Part shown: piece after piece, positions 8,883 to 18,337 of the stretch
How the letters are laid out: each line of letters starts with the position of its first letter
Position numbering within the stretch: the first letter of the stretch is position 1
NCBI GenBank assembly: GCA_963699345.1
Contig: CAVOTL010000005.1
Coordinates: 1,674,001 to 1,738,000, forward strand
Direction: 5' to 3'
DNA: 64,000 bases
Source of the DNA: Bog-756 sp963699345
GTDB lineage: Bacteria; Actinomycetota; Acidimicrobiia; Acidimicrobiales; RAAP-2
Notes under the pieces: generated by a model
Seen by the model: the letters and a program-made list of their open reading frames with translations, nothing else
The model's database searches: none
What the model was told of the DNA's origin: nothing
Program-made: the position numbers and the translations under genes

Positions 8883-11434
8883 GACGCGTTTCCTCCAGTC
8901 GCCACCGACAGGGAGCGGACGCAGTTGTCGGCCGTGTCGGAGACCAGGAGCGATCCGTCGGGCGCCACCGCGACCCCGAGCGGATTCGAGAGTCCCGCGG
9001 CTCCCGCGTCCACGGGCGAGCGGCGGGACGTCTCGCAACTCGCCGTTCCCCCGCCGGTGACCGAGGCGATCTCGCCGGCCACCATCGGCTGGCCGTAGAA
9101 CTCACCCGTCGAGGCGGCCACCACCGATAGCTCGTCGGCGGCCGAATCCGCCACGACCAGGTTGCCGGCACGGTCGACGGCCACCCCCGCCGGGGACGAC
9201 AGTTCGGCCATGACGGCGGGCCCCCCGTCGCCCGACTTCCCCTGGGTGCCGTCTCCGGCCACGGTGTACATGTCGCCGGCGGTCATGTCGATGCCGTAGT
9301 ACGTCCCGGTGGAGCCGGCGACGACCCGGACCCGCTCCCCGATGTAGTCCCCGACCACCAGGTTTCCGTGGGCGTCGACGGCCACGCCGATGGGCTGGTC
9401 GATCGAGGCCGACGTGGCCGGCCCGCCGTCCCCGGAACTGTCCGGGGACCCGGTTCCGGCCACCGTGTAGATGTGTCCGGCCTGCACCTGCTTCCCGAAG
9501 ACGCCATGGGTCACGGCGGCGATCAGCCGGACACGATTTCCGTAGAACTCGGTGACGAAGACGTCACCGGCGGAGTCGACCGCCACCCCTTCGGGGGCGT
9601 ACAGCTCGGCCGCGGTCGCCGGGCCACCGTCGCCCGTGCTCCCCACGGCACCGGTACCGGCCAGGACGTACAGGTCTCCGGCGGTCATGGACCGGCCGTA
9701 GAACTCACCCGTCGAGGCGGCCACCACGACGACCCGGTTGCTGGCGAACTCGGCGATCACCAGGTTGCCGTGGGCGTCGAACGCCACCGCCGAGGGGGCA
9801 TCGAGGTCTGCGGAGCGGCCCGGACCGCCCGCGCCGCTCGAACCCGCGGTTCCCGTACCGGCCACGGTCGTGATGTCGCCGGCGACCAGCGACCGTCCGA
9901 AGGCGGTCTCGTTCCGCGCCGGGACGATCCGGACGCGGTTGTTGTTCTGGTCGGCCACGGCCTCGTCACCGGACGCGCTGACCGCCACCCCGGTGGGCAG
10001 GTTGAGGAGCGCACCGGTGGCTGGCCTGCCGTCCCCCGAGTACCCCCCGAGCCGCCCCGTGCCGGCCACCGTCCGGATCGTTCCCGCCGTCACGTGCTGC
10101 CCGAAGGCGACCCCCGTGCGCGGGGTCACCACCCGGACCCGGTTGTTCCCGGTGTCGGCGACGAGGAGGTCACCGTCGGCCTCGACCGCCACCGCCCCGG
10201 GCTGGTCGAGGGTGGCCCGTGCGGCCGGGCCCCCGTCCCCGCTGAATCCGCTCTTGCCCGTCCCGACGACCGTGTAGATGTCCCCGGCCCGCACGGTCCG
10301 GCCGAGAACCGTTCCCGACCGGGCGGCCACCAGGCGGACGCGGTTGTTCCCCGTGTCGGCGACGATCAGGTCGCCCTGCCCGTCGATGGCGATCCCGGCC
10401 GGGTGGTCCAGCTCCGAAGCGCCGGCCGGACCCCCGTCGCCGGCGAAGCCGGCACGCCCCGTGCCCGCCACCCCGTAGATGTCCCCGGCGGTCATCTGAC
10501 GCCCGTAGAAGGTGCCGTCCGCGGCCGCCACCACCCGGATCTGGTTGTTCCCCAGATCCGCCACCACGAGATTGCCGTGGCTGTCCACGGCGAGTCCGTC
10601 CGGCTGGTCGAGTTCGGCCAGGAGCGCCCGACCTCCGTCGCCCGTCGATCCGGTGGTGCCGGTGCCGGCCACGGTGTAGATGTCCCCGGCGGTCATCGGG
10701 ACCCCGTAGAAGGTGCCGTCGGTAGCCGCCACCACCCGGACGACGCCGTTGCCCGAGTCACAGAACACGAGGTTGCCCGAGCCGTCCAGGGCGACGCCGG
10801 TCGGATACGCCAGCTCGGCGGACGACGCCGGGCCACCGTTGCCGCTGTAGCCCCACGTCCCGTTGCCGGCCACGGTGGAGATGGATCCCGCGCTGACCGC
10901 CCGGCCGAACCGCGTGCCGCTGGTGGAGGCCACCAGTCGCACCCGGTTGTTCTGGTCGTCGGCGAGGTACAGATCACCGGATCCGTCGGTCGCCAGCCCG
11001 TCCGGCGTGTTGCACGACGCATCCGTGGCCGGGGCCCCGTCCCCCCCGTATCCCGACGTGGCGATGTTGCCGGCGCACGCCACCGTGGTCTCGGTGCCGG
11101 ACGGGGCGAGTGTCCGGACGACCATGGCGGTGCCGTCACCTATCTCGAGCGATCCCGAGCTCGTCGCGTCCAGCGCCACCGGATCCTGGGCGATCGTCGT
11201 TCCGGGGCCGACCCCGGTGCCCCCGATGACCGTCGACACCTCCGACCCGGAGGCCGCCGCGGCCGACGTCATCGCGACCATGGGGGTGGCGACGAACACG
11301 AGCCCGATCAACGCGGCGGCCAACGCGGTCGGACGCGGCCCACGGAGGTGGGCTCGGCGCCCGGCATCCTGCCGCGCGCTCACCGGCCGGAGGGCCGCCG
11401 CGACGTGGCGCGACCCGCCGATGGATCCCTCCAT
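8879..11434 (-). CDS. Exported NHL-repeat beta-propeller protein, about 11 repeats
   Basis: An 851-residue protein. The ATG at 11434 has a GGGGGAAC box; the signal segment is around residues 36-62 (ALAAALIGLVFVATP, ending AAAAS). After it come about eleven repeats of nearly 70 residues of the form TVAGTG..G.SGDGGPA..AELDQP.GVAVD..GNLVVADTGNNRVR, separated by a linker like FYGRQMTAGDIY. This is the NHL repeat with a glycine-rich first strand as in teneurin-like and secreted actinobacterial propellers. Eleven copies exceed one six-bladed propeller, so two propellers are likely. The protein probably binds ligands or cell-wall glycans outside the cell; no enzyme motif is seen. It is the first gene of the propeller operon reaching to 5965. 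Confidence 0.85.
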   Translation of the reverse strand: MEGSIGGSRHVAAALRPVSARQDAGRRAHLRGPRPTALAAALIGLVFVATPMVAMTSAAAASGSEVSTVIGGTGVGPGTTIAQDPVALDATSSGSLEIGDGTAMVVRTLAPSGTETTVACAGNIATSGYGGDGAPATDASCNTPDGLATDGSGDLYLADDQNNRVRLVASTSGTRFGRAVSAGSISTVAGNGTWGYSGNGGPASSAELAYPTGVALDGSGNLVFCDSGNGVVRVVAATDGTFYGVPMTAGDIYTVAGTGTTGSTGDGGRALLAELDQPDGLAVDSHGNLVVADLGNNQIRVVAAADGTFYGRQMTAGDIYGVAGTGRAGFAGDGGPAGASELDHPAGIAIDGQGDLIVADTGNNRVRLVAARSGTVLGRTVRAGDIYTVVGTGKSGFSGDGGPAARATLDQPGAVAVEADGDLLVADTGNNRVRVVTPRTGVAFGQHVTAGTIRTVAGTGRLGGYSGDGRPATGALLNLPTGVAVSASGDEAVADQNNNRVRIVPARNETAFGRSLVAGDITTVAGTGTAGSSGAGGPGRSADLDAPSAVAFDAHGNLVIAEFASNRVVVVAASTGEFYGRSMTAGDLYVLAGTGAVGSTGDGGPATAAELYAPEGVAVDSAGDVFVTEFYGNRVRLIAAVTHGVFGKQVQAGHIYTVAGTGSPDSSGDGGPATSASIDQPIGVAVDAHGNLVVGDYIGERVRVVAGSTGTYYGIDMTAGDMYTVAGDGTQGKSGDGGPAVMAELSSPAGVAVDRAGNLVVADSAADELSVVAASTGEFYGQPMVAGEIASVTGGGTASCETSRRSPVDAGAAGLSNPLGVAVAPDGSLLVSDTADNCVRSLSVATGGNAS

Positions 11435-11590
11435 GTTCCCCCTTTTACCGTTCCGGTTCCCCAGTTCCGGACGCTCGGCGTGGCGCCGATGCGGAGACCC
11501 TAATCCAGTGACGGTCCGCGGTGCAGGAGGCATTCGGATCGGGTTGCCGCCATGAACCGGCGACCCGAGAACGGATGGGGAGCGGACTGA

Positions 11591-12004
11591 CTAGGCCGGC
11601 TCGTCCTCTTCGGGCCACGTCGGTGATCCGTCGGCGACCCAACGACCGATGACCTCCTCGCACGGCACGATCAGGGAGGAGATGTTCGGATACCCGGCAT
11701 AGGGCGCCAGCATGACCAGCGTCTCCCGGAGTTCGTCCGGGGTGAGCTCGCCCCGCTTCAGCGCGGCCCGGGCCTGGATCTTCCAGGTGTCCACCTGGCC
11801 GTTGGCGGCGATGACCCCCATGAGCAGGAGCCGCCGGGACCGGATGTCCAGCACGTCGCGCCGCCAGACCTGGTCGAAGAGGGTCGGGACCATGACGTCG
11901 TTGAACGCCATGGTGCCCTCGGGCAGGGTGACGACGTCACCGGCGTAGACGTCCCGTAGGACCTCGAGGCCTCGTTCGTAGGATGGAGCGGAGTCGTCGG
12001 GCAT
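11591..12004 (-). CDS. Carboxymuconolactone decarboxylase (CMD) family protein
   Basis: A 137-residue all-helical protein with the CMD core DIRSRRLLLMGVIAANG, then ELTPDELRETLVMLAPYAGYP. In the family this is gamma-carboxymuconolactone decarboxylase or AhpD-like peroxidase; the CxxC motif needed for AhpD activity is absent, so a decarboxylase or lactone-handling role in ring-cleavage catabolism is more likely. The ATG at 12004 has AAGGA upstream. The gene follows the HIBDH-like gene on the same strand, with a 19-bp tandem repeat in the 83-base gap between them. Confidence 0.85.
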   Translation of the reverse strand: MPDDSAPSYERGLEVLRDVYAGDVVTLPEGTMAFNDVMVPTLFDQVWRRDVLDIRSRRLLLMGVIAANGQVDTWKIQARAALKRGELTPDELRETLVMLAPYAGYPNISSLIVPCEEVIGRWVADGSPTWPEEDEPA

Positions 12005-12015
12005 GTCGTGGTCCT

Positions 12016-12079
12016 TGTCGTCAGGGAGGCGGAATGTCGTCAGGGAGGCGGAATGTCGTCGGGGATGCGGGATGTCGTC
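12016..12079. repeat. 19-bp direct tandem repeat, three copies plus a partial
   Basis: The unit tgtcgtcagggaggcggaa occurs at 12016-12034 and 12035-12053, a diverged copy at 12054-12072 and a partial copy to 12079. It fills most of the gap between two co-directional genes and forms part of the untranslated leader of the CMD gene. It carries no inverted symmetry and may be a slippage product. Confidence 0.85.
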
Positions 12080-12087
12080 CGGTGCGG

Positions 12088-12966
12088 TCAGGCGTGGTCG
12101 GCCGGAGCGCCGGCCTCGTCCGGCAGGCGGTAGGTCCGGAGGAACTGGGCTTCGGCCAGGTCACGACCCGGCAGGTCGACACCCTCCCGTTCGCCCACCA
12201 GCCGCATGAGTTCGAGATCCTTCTGGATGATGGCACCCGAGGTGCGGCGCATCGGCAGGATGTTGTGATCCTCGATGATGCTGTCCGGGAGTTCGTGGAG
12301 GCCGAAGAACATCTCCCCCATCTGCCCCAGCTGCCCGTTGGCCCGCATGGCCTCCTTGAGACCCTCGACGGGGAGGTCGAGATCCTTCGCCAGGCGGACG
12401 GCTTCGGCCACGCCGAGGTGCGACACGTAGGTCTGGAGGTTGAGGCACAGCTTCAGCAGGTTGGCGTTCCCCAGGGGGCCGGCCTGGACGAGGGTCTCGC
12501 CGCACGCCGACAGCACCGGTTCGAGGGCGGCGATGTCGTCCGGATCGCCCCCGAGCAGAAAGGTCGTCCGTCCCTCGGCGGCCGCCACGTGTCCACCGGT
12601 CAGGCACGCCTCGACGATCCGGACCCCGTGGGATGCGCCTTCGGCTGCGGCCCAGGAGACCGTCTCGGGGAGCACGGTGCTGTGGATGGCCACGACCGCG
12701 CCGTCGGTGAGGTTCGCCAGCAGACCGTCGGGGCCGTCCAGGACGGCGCGCACGTGGCTGTCGGCCGGAACGCAGATCCCCACGACGTCCGACGAGCGGC
12801 CGACCTCGGCCACCGACCCGGCAGCGACCGCCCCCTGGCCGACGACGGCTGCGAGGGGTTCCGGATCGAGGTCGAACACCGTGGGGCGGAGTCCGGCCCG
12901 CAACATGCTCTCGACGAGGGGCCGGCCGATGAGGCCGATCCCGACGAATCCGATGCGGGTGCTCAT
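12088..12966 (-). CDS. NAD(P)-dependent 3-hydroxyisobutyrate dehydrogenase-like protein
   Basis: A 292-residue beta-hydroxyacid dehydrogenase. The Rossmann signature IGFVGIGLIGRPLVESM is at the N-terminus; the central GGHVAAAEGRTTFLLGG corresponds to the substrate-binding loop; GNANLLKLCLNLQ contains the catalytic-lysine helix (K-x-x-x-N) of the family. The usual DAPVSGG is altered to EACLTGG, so the natural substrate may differ from 3-hydroxyisobutyrate. ATG 12966 overlaps the stop of the SnoaL-like gene (ATGA). It is next to P450 and CMD genes, which suggests oxidation of a hydroxyacid intermediate in a catabolic pathway. Confidence 0.87.
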   Translation of the reverse strand: MSTRIGFVGIGLIGRPLVESMLRAGLRPTVFDLDPEPLAAVVGQGAVAAGSVAEVGRSSDVVGICVPADSHVRAVLDGPDGLLANLTDGAVVAIHSTVLPETVSWAAAEGASHGVRIVEACLTGGHVAAAEGRTTFLLGGDPDDIAALEPVLSACGETLVQAGPLGNANLLKLCLNLQTYVSHLGVAEAVRLAKDLDLPVEGLKEAMRANGQLGQMGEMFFGLHELPDSIIEDHNILPMRRTSGAIIQKDLELMRLVGEREGVDLPGRDLAEAQFLRTYRLPDEAGAPADHA

Positions 12967-13415
12967 GGGGAGGCCTCCGGGTGGGCTGACGGGCGCGACA
13001 GCGGTGCGAGGGACGGGCTGACCACCGTCCGGGTGGTGCGGAACGTGCGGTCACTGATGCGCCACCCGTCGGATCCGCGGCGCAGCCGGTCCTCGTACAT
13101 CCCGACGGTGTCGATCCAGTGATCGGGATGGCTGGCGAGGACCGTCACGGCGTGGACGTACGCGACGGACGACGCCCACTCCCCGGCGACGTCGACCTGG
13201 AAGGTCGAGAGCTGGTGCTGGGTCGGCCCCATCCCCGCGTGGGCCTCCTCCATGAACCGGACGAGGTCAGCGACTCCGTGCCACGAGCCGATCTCGCCGT
13301 AGTCGGCCGTCACGTCGTCCGTGAAACAGGTCGCCAGCCGCGGCCAGTCCTTGGTGTCGACCGCCCGGGCGTAGCGGACGAGCACCGCCACGATGTCCTC
13401 GCTGTCCACCCCCAT
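12963..13415 (-). CDS. SnoaL-like (NTF2 fold) polyketide-cyclase/dehydratase family protein
   Basis: A 150-residue protein with the NTF2-like pattern DIVAVLVRYARAVDTKDWPRL, then CFTDDVTADYGE, a central H..STFQVDV, and YEDRLRRGSDGWRISDRTF at the end. Members include small dehydratases, isomerases (delta-5-3-ketosteroid isomerase has the same fold) and ring-hydroxylating oxygenase beta-like subunits. No specific catalytic residues can be assigned. ATG 13415 has a GGGGGAGGA box. It opens a minus-strand operon divergent from the P450 gene; the shared 171-base spacer contains the TetR-type palindrome. Confidence 0.82.
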   Translation of the reverse strand: MGVDSEDIVAVLVRYARAVDTKDWPRLATCFTDDVTADYGEIGSWHGVADLVRFMEEAHAGMGPTQHQLSTFQVDVAGEWASSVAYVHAVTVLASHPDHWIDTVGMYEDRLRRGSDGWRISDRTFRTTRTVVSPSLAPLSRPSAHPEASP

Positions 13416-13486
13416 CGGATCCTCCCCCGGCCCGGCCGCGCCGTCTGCGGCTCGTGCGACGGCCGGCGCGCCGGTGACGGGTCACC

Positions 13487-13515
13487 TTGCCAGAAGGGTT
13501 TACACGTGTCAACCT
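13487..13515 (+). promoter_or_regulatory. Predicted P450 promoter with TetR-type palindrome
   Basis: TTGCCA at 13487-13492 and CAACCT at 13510-13515 are 17 bases apart and could be the -35 and -10 boxes. The spacer is occupied by an 18-bp palindrome at 13497-13514, ggtttacacgtgtcaacc, with one mismatched pair. The same arrangement recurs at 14944-14972 before the TetR gene. A repressor bound here would block transcription of the P450 gene and possibly the divergent SnoaL-like operon. Confidence 0.65.
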
Positions 13516-13586
13516 CATGGAATCGGCAGGCACCGCCGGCGGGACGCCGTCGCACCCGCTGCGCTCGAGGAAGGGAGATCCCAACG

Positions 13587-14903
13587 ATGACCGACGCGCC
13601 CGGCCCCACCGTCGACGCCGTCCGGCGCCCGACGTCCGCACCGCGGGACTTCGCGTCGACGGACCTCACCGATCCGGCCCTGTACGACGACCCCTGGGAC
13701 TTCTACGCCTGGCTCCGGTCCGACCATCCGGTGTGGTTCGACGAGCGGTCCGGTCTCTACGCCCTGTCCCGTCACGCCGACGTCGTCACCGCGTCGGTGG
13801 ACACCGACAATTTCAGCTCGGCCCAGGGGGTCCGGCCCGTGAGCCTCGTGCCCCTGTCGATCGTCTCGATGGACAACCCCGAGCACAGCCGCCAACGGCG
13901 GATCCTCTCCAAGGGATTCACCCCCCGCCAGATCCGCTCCATGACCGAGCACGTGCGCGAGCTGACGGGCCGAGTGATCGACGAGGTCGAGGCGTCGGGG
14001 GAGATCGACTTCGTGTCGGACCTGGCGATGCACGTCCCGCTGATCGTGATCTCGGAGCTGCTCGGCCTCGATCCGTCGATCCGTCGCACCCTCTACGACT
14101 GGTCGGATGCGATGATCGCGGCCGAAGCCGTGGCGGACACCCCCGGGCCGGAGCGGGATCGGGCCGCCACCGCCTTCTTCGAGTACACCACCCTGATCGG
14201 CACGCTGATCGAGGAACGTCGGGCCGAACCGCGCGACGACCTCCTCTCGATCCTGACCGCCGCCTACGACAGCGGGGAGCTCGCCTACGACGCCGAGACG
14301 AAGGACCGCTTCTCCCGCGACGATGTCGCCGACCTCAGCGACGACGAGCTGATGATGTTCTGCGTCCTGTTGATGGTGGCCGGCAACGAGACGACGCGGA
14401 ACGCCATCGCCGGGGGCCTGCGCGCCTTCAGTCAGTTCCCCGACCAACGTGACCGGCTGGTCGGTGACCCCACGCTGATGGCCGGGGCCGTCGAGGAGAT
14501 CCTCCGATGGGTCTCCCCCGTCCTCAACTTCACCCGGACGGTCACCGGGCCGGTGGCGCTGTCGGGCGTCGACCTGGTCCCGGGCGACAGGGTGCTGCTC
14601 CTCTACCAGTCCGCCAATCGCGACGAGTCCGTCTTCGGGGACGCCGACCGGTTCCGCATCGACCGCGATCCGAATCCCCATGTCGCTTTCGGCTTCGGGA
14701 CGCACTTCTGCCTGGGGTCGAGCCTGGCCCGGATGGAGATCAGCGTCGTGTTCGAAGAGCTGTTCCGCCGGCTGCCGGACATCGTCGCCGTGGATCCCCA
14801 TGGCCCCCTCGACCGGAGCGCCTCGGCGTTCGTCGCCGGGATCCACCACCTCCCCGCCCGGTTCACGCCGGTCGTCCGCCCCCCGGGGGTCGGGCCGCGT
14901 TAG
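13587..14903 (+). CDS. Cytochrome P450
   Basis: A 438-residue soluble bacterial P450. The I-helix oxygen-activation motif is MVAGNETTRNA, the K-helix ExxR is EEILRW, and the heme-binding loop is FGFGTHFCLGSSLAR with the cysteine ligand. The N-terminal region DPALYDDPWDFYAWLR is typical of actinobacterial class I P450s such as CYP125/CYP142/CYP107 relatives. These need ferredoxin and reductase partners, not seen here. I chose ATG 13587 with an AAGGGAG box. It is preceded by a predicted TetR-controlled promoter, followed by the TetR gene, and likely hydroxylates the substrate of this catabolic region. Confidence 0.93.
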   Translation: MTDAPGPTVDAVRRPTSAPRDFASTDLTDPALYDDPWDFYAWLRSDHPVWFDERSGLYALSRHADVVTASVDTDNFSSAQGVRPVSLVPLSIVSMDNPEHSRQRRILSKGFTPRQIRSMTEHVRELTGRVIDEVEASGEIDFVSDLAMHVPLIVISELLGLDPSIRRTLYDWSDAMIAAEAVADTPGPERDRAATAFFEYTTLIGTLIEERRAEPRDDLLSILTAAYDSGELAYDAETKDRFSRDDVADLSDDELMMFCVLLMVAGNETTRNAIAGGLRAFSQFPDQRDRLVGDPTLMAGAVEEILRWVSPVLNFTRTVTGPVALSGVDLVPGDRVLLLYQSANRDESVFGDADRFRIDRDPNPHVAFGFGTHFCLGSSLARMEISVVFEELFRRLPDIVAVDPHGPLDRSASAFVAGIHHLPARFTPVVRPPGVGPR

Positions 14904-14943
14904 TCGGGGCGTCGCATGCGCAGCGTGGTGGATGACGACTCCC

Positions 14944-14972
14944 TTGCCAAGGGGGTTTACACATGTCAACCT
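14944..14972 (+). promoter_or_regulatory. Predicted TetR gene promoter with same palindrome
   Basis: TTGCCA at 14944-14949, a 17-base spacer and CAACCT at 14967-14972 reproduce the P450 promoter layout. The palindrome ggtttacacatgtcaacc is at 14954-14971 and differs from the first site by one base in 18. This suggests autoregulation of the following TetR gene. Confidence 0.65.
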
Positions 14973-15046
14973 CGGGGGACGGCCCGGGCCCGACCGGTGG
15001 GTCGCGGCGGCGCCCCACCGCCGGACGAGGGAGGGAGTGCCCGTAC

Positions 15047-15100
15047 ATGACCAACGCCTACGCCCCGGGTCCCGACGCGAACCGGGGTGGACCAGGGTGA
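15047..15100 (+). CDS. Short upstream ORF (17 aa) overlapping the TetR start
   Basis: ATG 15047 has a strong GAGGGAGGG box and encodes 17 residues beginning MTNAYAPGPD before a TGA at 15098-15100. That stop overlaps the GTG of the TetR gene as GTGA. It may be a leader peptide coupling translation of the regulator. Alternatively the ATG is the true TetR start and a one-base error separates the frames. Confidence 0.4.
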   Translation: MTNAYAPGPDANRGGPG

Positions 15101-15687
15101 CCAGGGTCGACGATGTGTCGAATCCGGAGGCCAGCCCGCGCCAGTGGTTGTCCGAACGCCAGTCGGCCACCGTGGCCGCCCTGCTCGAGGCCGGGCTCGA
15201 CGAGGTCCGCGCGGTGGGGTTCGAGAAGCTGACGATCCGGTCCGTCGCCCAGCGCGCCGGGGTGACCCACACCACCGCCTACAGCTACTTCACCTCGAAG
15301 TCCCACCTCGTCTCCGAGCTGTACTGGCGCCAGACCCAGGCCATGCCGCCTCCCGAGGTGGCCGATGACGAGTCGTTCGTGGATCGGGTCCGCGCCGCAT
15401 TCGAGGCACCGGCCGCGGCGCTCGCCGCCGACCCCGCCCTGTCGCGCGCCGTCTTCATCGCCATCATCTCCGACGAGCCCGACGTCCGGCGACTCCGCGC
15501 GGCCGTCGCCACGGAGCTGGTCGGACGTCTGCGGAGTGCCCTCGGACCCTACGACGAGCCGGAACTGGTGGGCACGTTGCTGATGGGCTACAGCGGGGCG
15601 ATGATGCTCGTCGGAACCGGCACCCGGGACTTCCTCGACGTGATCCCCCGGATGGAGACCATGGCCCGCCTCATCGATCCCACCTGA
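15097..15687 (+). CDS. TetR/AcrR family transcriptional regulator
   Basis: A 196-residue protein with an N-terminal TetR helix-turn-helix: LTIRSVAQRAGVTHTTAYSY followed by FTSKSHLVSEL. The C-terminal ligand domain is helical and ends with PRMETMARLID. I chose GTG 15097, which overlaps the short upstream frame; a second GTG at 15115 is also possible. Its own promoter holds the palindrome shared with the P450 gene, and a related site precedes the gene at 20608, so it is the obvious candidate repressor of these units, released by a pathway substrate. Its stop overlaps the ATG of the GH3 gene (TGATG). Confidence 0.9.
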   Translation: MTRVDDVSNPEASPRQWLSERQSATVAALLEAGLDEVRAVGFEKLTIRSVAQRAGVTHTTAYSYFTSKSHLVSELYWRQTQAMPPPEVADDESFVDRVRAAFEAPAAALAADPALSRAVFIAIISDEPDVRRLRAAVATELVGRLRSALGPYDEPELVGTLLMGYSGAMMLVGTGTRDFLDVIPRMETMARLIDPT

Positions 15688-18328
15688 TGTCCGCGGGCCG
15701 ACGCGACGCTCGCGGTGCGGCACCGGGTACGACGCCGACCGACGACGAACTGGAGTGGACAACCGTGCCCCGTGATCTTCCCGCGCTGGTGGCCCAGCTC
15801 GACCTGGACGAGAAGGCGACCCTGCTCGCCGGCGCCGATCTGTTCTCCACGGCCGGCCTGGAGCGGCACGGGATCCCCGCCGTCCGGTTGACCGACGGTG
15901 CCAACGGTGCCGCGTGGTCCGGTGCTCGCGCGCCGCACCGGACGGCGAGGAGACCGTGACGTCCACCTGCGTGCCCTGCGGAGCCGCCCTGGGAGCGACC
16001 TGGGACCCCGTCCTCGTCGAGCGGATCGGGGCGCTCGTCGGGAGGCAGGCCCGCGTCAAGGCGTGCCGGATCCTGCTGGCCCCGACGGTCAACCTCCACC
16101 GCTCCCCGCTGGGTGGTCGCAACTTCGAGTCGTACTCCGAGGACCCGCTGGTCGCCGGCCGGATGGGCGCCGCCTACGTCCGCGGGGCGCAGTCCGCCGG
16201 GGTGGTCTGCACGGTCAAGCACTTCGCCGGCAACGAGTACGAGAAGGACCGGATGCTGTCCGACTCGATCATCGACGAACGGGCCCTGCGCGAGCTCCAC
16301 CTGCTGCCGTTCGAACAGGTGGTCACCGAAGGCGGCGCCCTCGCCGTCATGACCAGCTACAACCGGTTGAACGGCGAGTACTGCGCGGACAGCCGTGCAC
16401 TCCTCCAGGATCTCCTCCGCGACGAGTGGGGCTTCGACGGCTTCGTCGTCACCGACTGGTACGGCTTCTTCGACACCGGGCGGGCGATCACCGCCGGACT
16501 CGACCTGGAGATGCCCGGGCCGGGTCGCTCCTACGGACCCCCGCTGGCCGAGGCGGTCCGCGCCGGCCGGGTCGACGAGGCCCTGGTCGATGCCGCCGCC
16601 CTGCGCTTCCTGTCGGTCATGGACCGGATCGGCGCGCTGGACGACGATCCCGACCAGGAGCCCGGGTCGGAGGATCGGCCCGAGGACCGGGCGCTCGCCC
16701 GGGAGGCGGCCATCGCCGCCACGGTGCTCCTCCAGAACACCGGGGTGCTTCCCCTGGAGCGGGCCGGGCTGCGGCGGGTCGCCGTGATCGGACCCAACGC
16801 CGGGCGGGCGGTGATCATGGGCGGTGGGTCGTCGAGCGTTCCGGCGCACTACCTGCGCTCGCCCCTCGACGCGCTCCGTGACCGGCTCGGGCCCGATGTC
16901 GAGATCGACACGAGCCCGCGGTCGACATCGCCCGGACCGGCCCCGAGGTGCCGGGCCCGTGGCTGGACGTGGACGGCGACCCCGGGCATGGCCGTCGAGT
17001 TCTTCCGGGCCGACGACCTCGGTGGCGACGTGATCCACACGACCACCAGCGACACCGGCGCCGTCGTCTGGTTCGGCGGGACCCCCCGCGAGGTGGGGAC
17101 CACCTTCTCGTGGAGGGCCTTCGCCGATCTGACGGTGGCGGAGGCGGGTCGCTGGACGATCTCCCTCGTGCAGACGGACCCGGCGCGACTGCTCGTCGAC
17201 GGGCGCACTCGTCCTCGACGGGTTCGTCGATCCGGCGGGCCCGGGCCACGACTTCTTCGGGCTGGCCCGGCAGGAGGTGACCGTGACCCTCGACCTGGTC
17301 GCCGGAGGTACCCGTGCGCATCGAGGTGCAGTCCACGGTCCGGGGTCCGGCCATCGTGACCGGGGCCAAGATCGGCATCCGGCCGGCACCGCCTGTCGAC
17401 GGCATCGATCGTGCCGTCGCCGCGGCCTCGGGCGCCGACGCCGTCGTCCTGGTGGTCGGGACCGACGAGAACTGGGAGACCGAGGGCGCCGACCGGGAGT
17501 CCATGCACCTGCCCGGGGACCAGGACGAGCTCGTGCGCCGGGTCCTCGAGGTGGCGCCCCGGGCCGTCGTGGTCCTGAACGTCGGGGCCCCGGTGGCCAC
17601 GCCGTGGGCGGCGGGGGCGGGCGCCGTCGTCCAGTGCTGGTTCGGGGGACAGGAGATGGCCGAGGGCCTGGCCGACGTCCTGTTCGGCGAGGCCGACCCC
17701 GGCGGCCGTCTCCCGACCACGATCCCCCGCCGGCTCGAGGACGGTCCGACGTGGGGGAATTCGGTGCCGGAGGGCGGACAGCTCCGCTACGGCGAGGGCA
17801 TCCTGGTCGGCTACCGGTGGTACGAGTCGCGGGGCATCGGAGTGTCGTTCCCCTTCGGCCACGGGCTGTCCTACACCACCTTCGAGATCGGCGTCCCCGA
17901 GCTGTCGGCGACCTCGATGGGACCCGGCGGGAGCATCCGACTCCGGGTGCCGGTCACCAACACGGGCGACCGCTCCGGAACCGAGGTCGTCCAGTGCTAC
18001 GTGGCCCCCGACCGACCCGGCGGCGTTCCGACCGCCCAAGGAGCTGAAGGGTTTCGCCAAGGTGACGCTCGCCCCCGGAGCGACGGTGGTGGCGGAGATC
18101 GAACTCGCGGAACGGGCGTTCGCCCGGTGGGCCACGTCCGATCCCGACCTCCCGGGACTGGCGGAGCGGTTGGCCCGGGACGCCTTCTGGATGCGCCAAC
18201 CCGAGCGGGTGGGTGAGCGGGGCTGGGTCATGGATCCGGGCCCGTACCGGCTGCTCGTCGGGCGGTCGTCGGCCGACATCGCCCACGTCGTCCCGGTGGA
18301 CGTCCCCGTCGGCGGCCCCCTGGTCTGA
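15687..18328 (+). pseudogene. Glycoside hydrolase family 3 beta-glucosidase, broken by about six frameshifts
   Basis: Pieces in three frames together give an almost complete GH3 enzyme: LDLDEKATLLAG and RLTDGANG (to about 15905); NLHRSPLGGRNFE, TVKHFAGNEYEKDR and the nucleophile motif VVTDWYG (15950-16910); a PA14-like insert with MAVEFFRADDL and, in another frame, LVLDGFVDP; the C-terminal domain with VVLVVGTDENWETEG and FPFGHGLSYT; and a fibronectin-III-like end with PPKELKGFAKVTL. Frame changes are needed near 15905-15950, 16915, 16985, 17200, 17310 and 18025. No stop codons interrupt the reconstructed reading and the catalytic Asp is kept, so decay is recent or the indels are sequence errors. 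If intact it would hydrolyse beta-glucosides or glycoside conjugates. It is translationally coupled to the TetR gene. Confidence 0.85.
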
Positions 18329-18337
18329 GCCGCGCCC

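Noticed and set aside
9368..11503. 711-codon plus-strand frame
   Set aside because: It mirrors the NHL repeat gene on the minus strand and only reflects its GC-rich codon pattern.
13119..13586. Upstream extension of the P450 frame
   Set aside because: The ATG at 13587 has a ribosome-binding site and upstream residues do not look like P450; the region is the divergent promoter.
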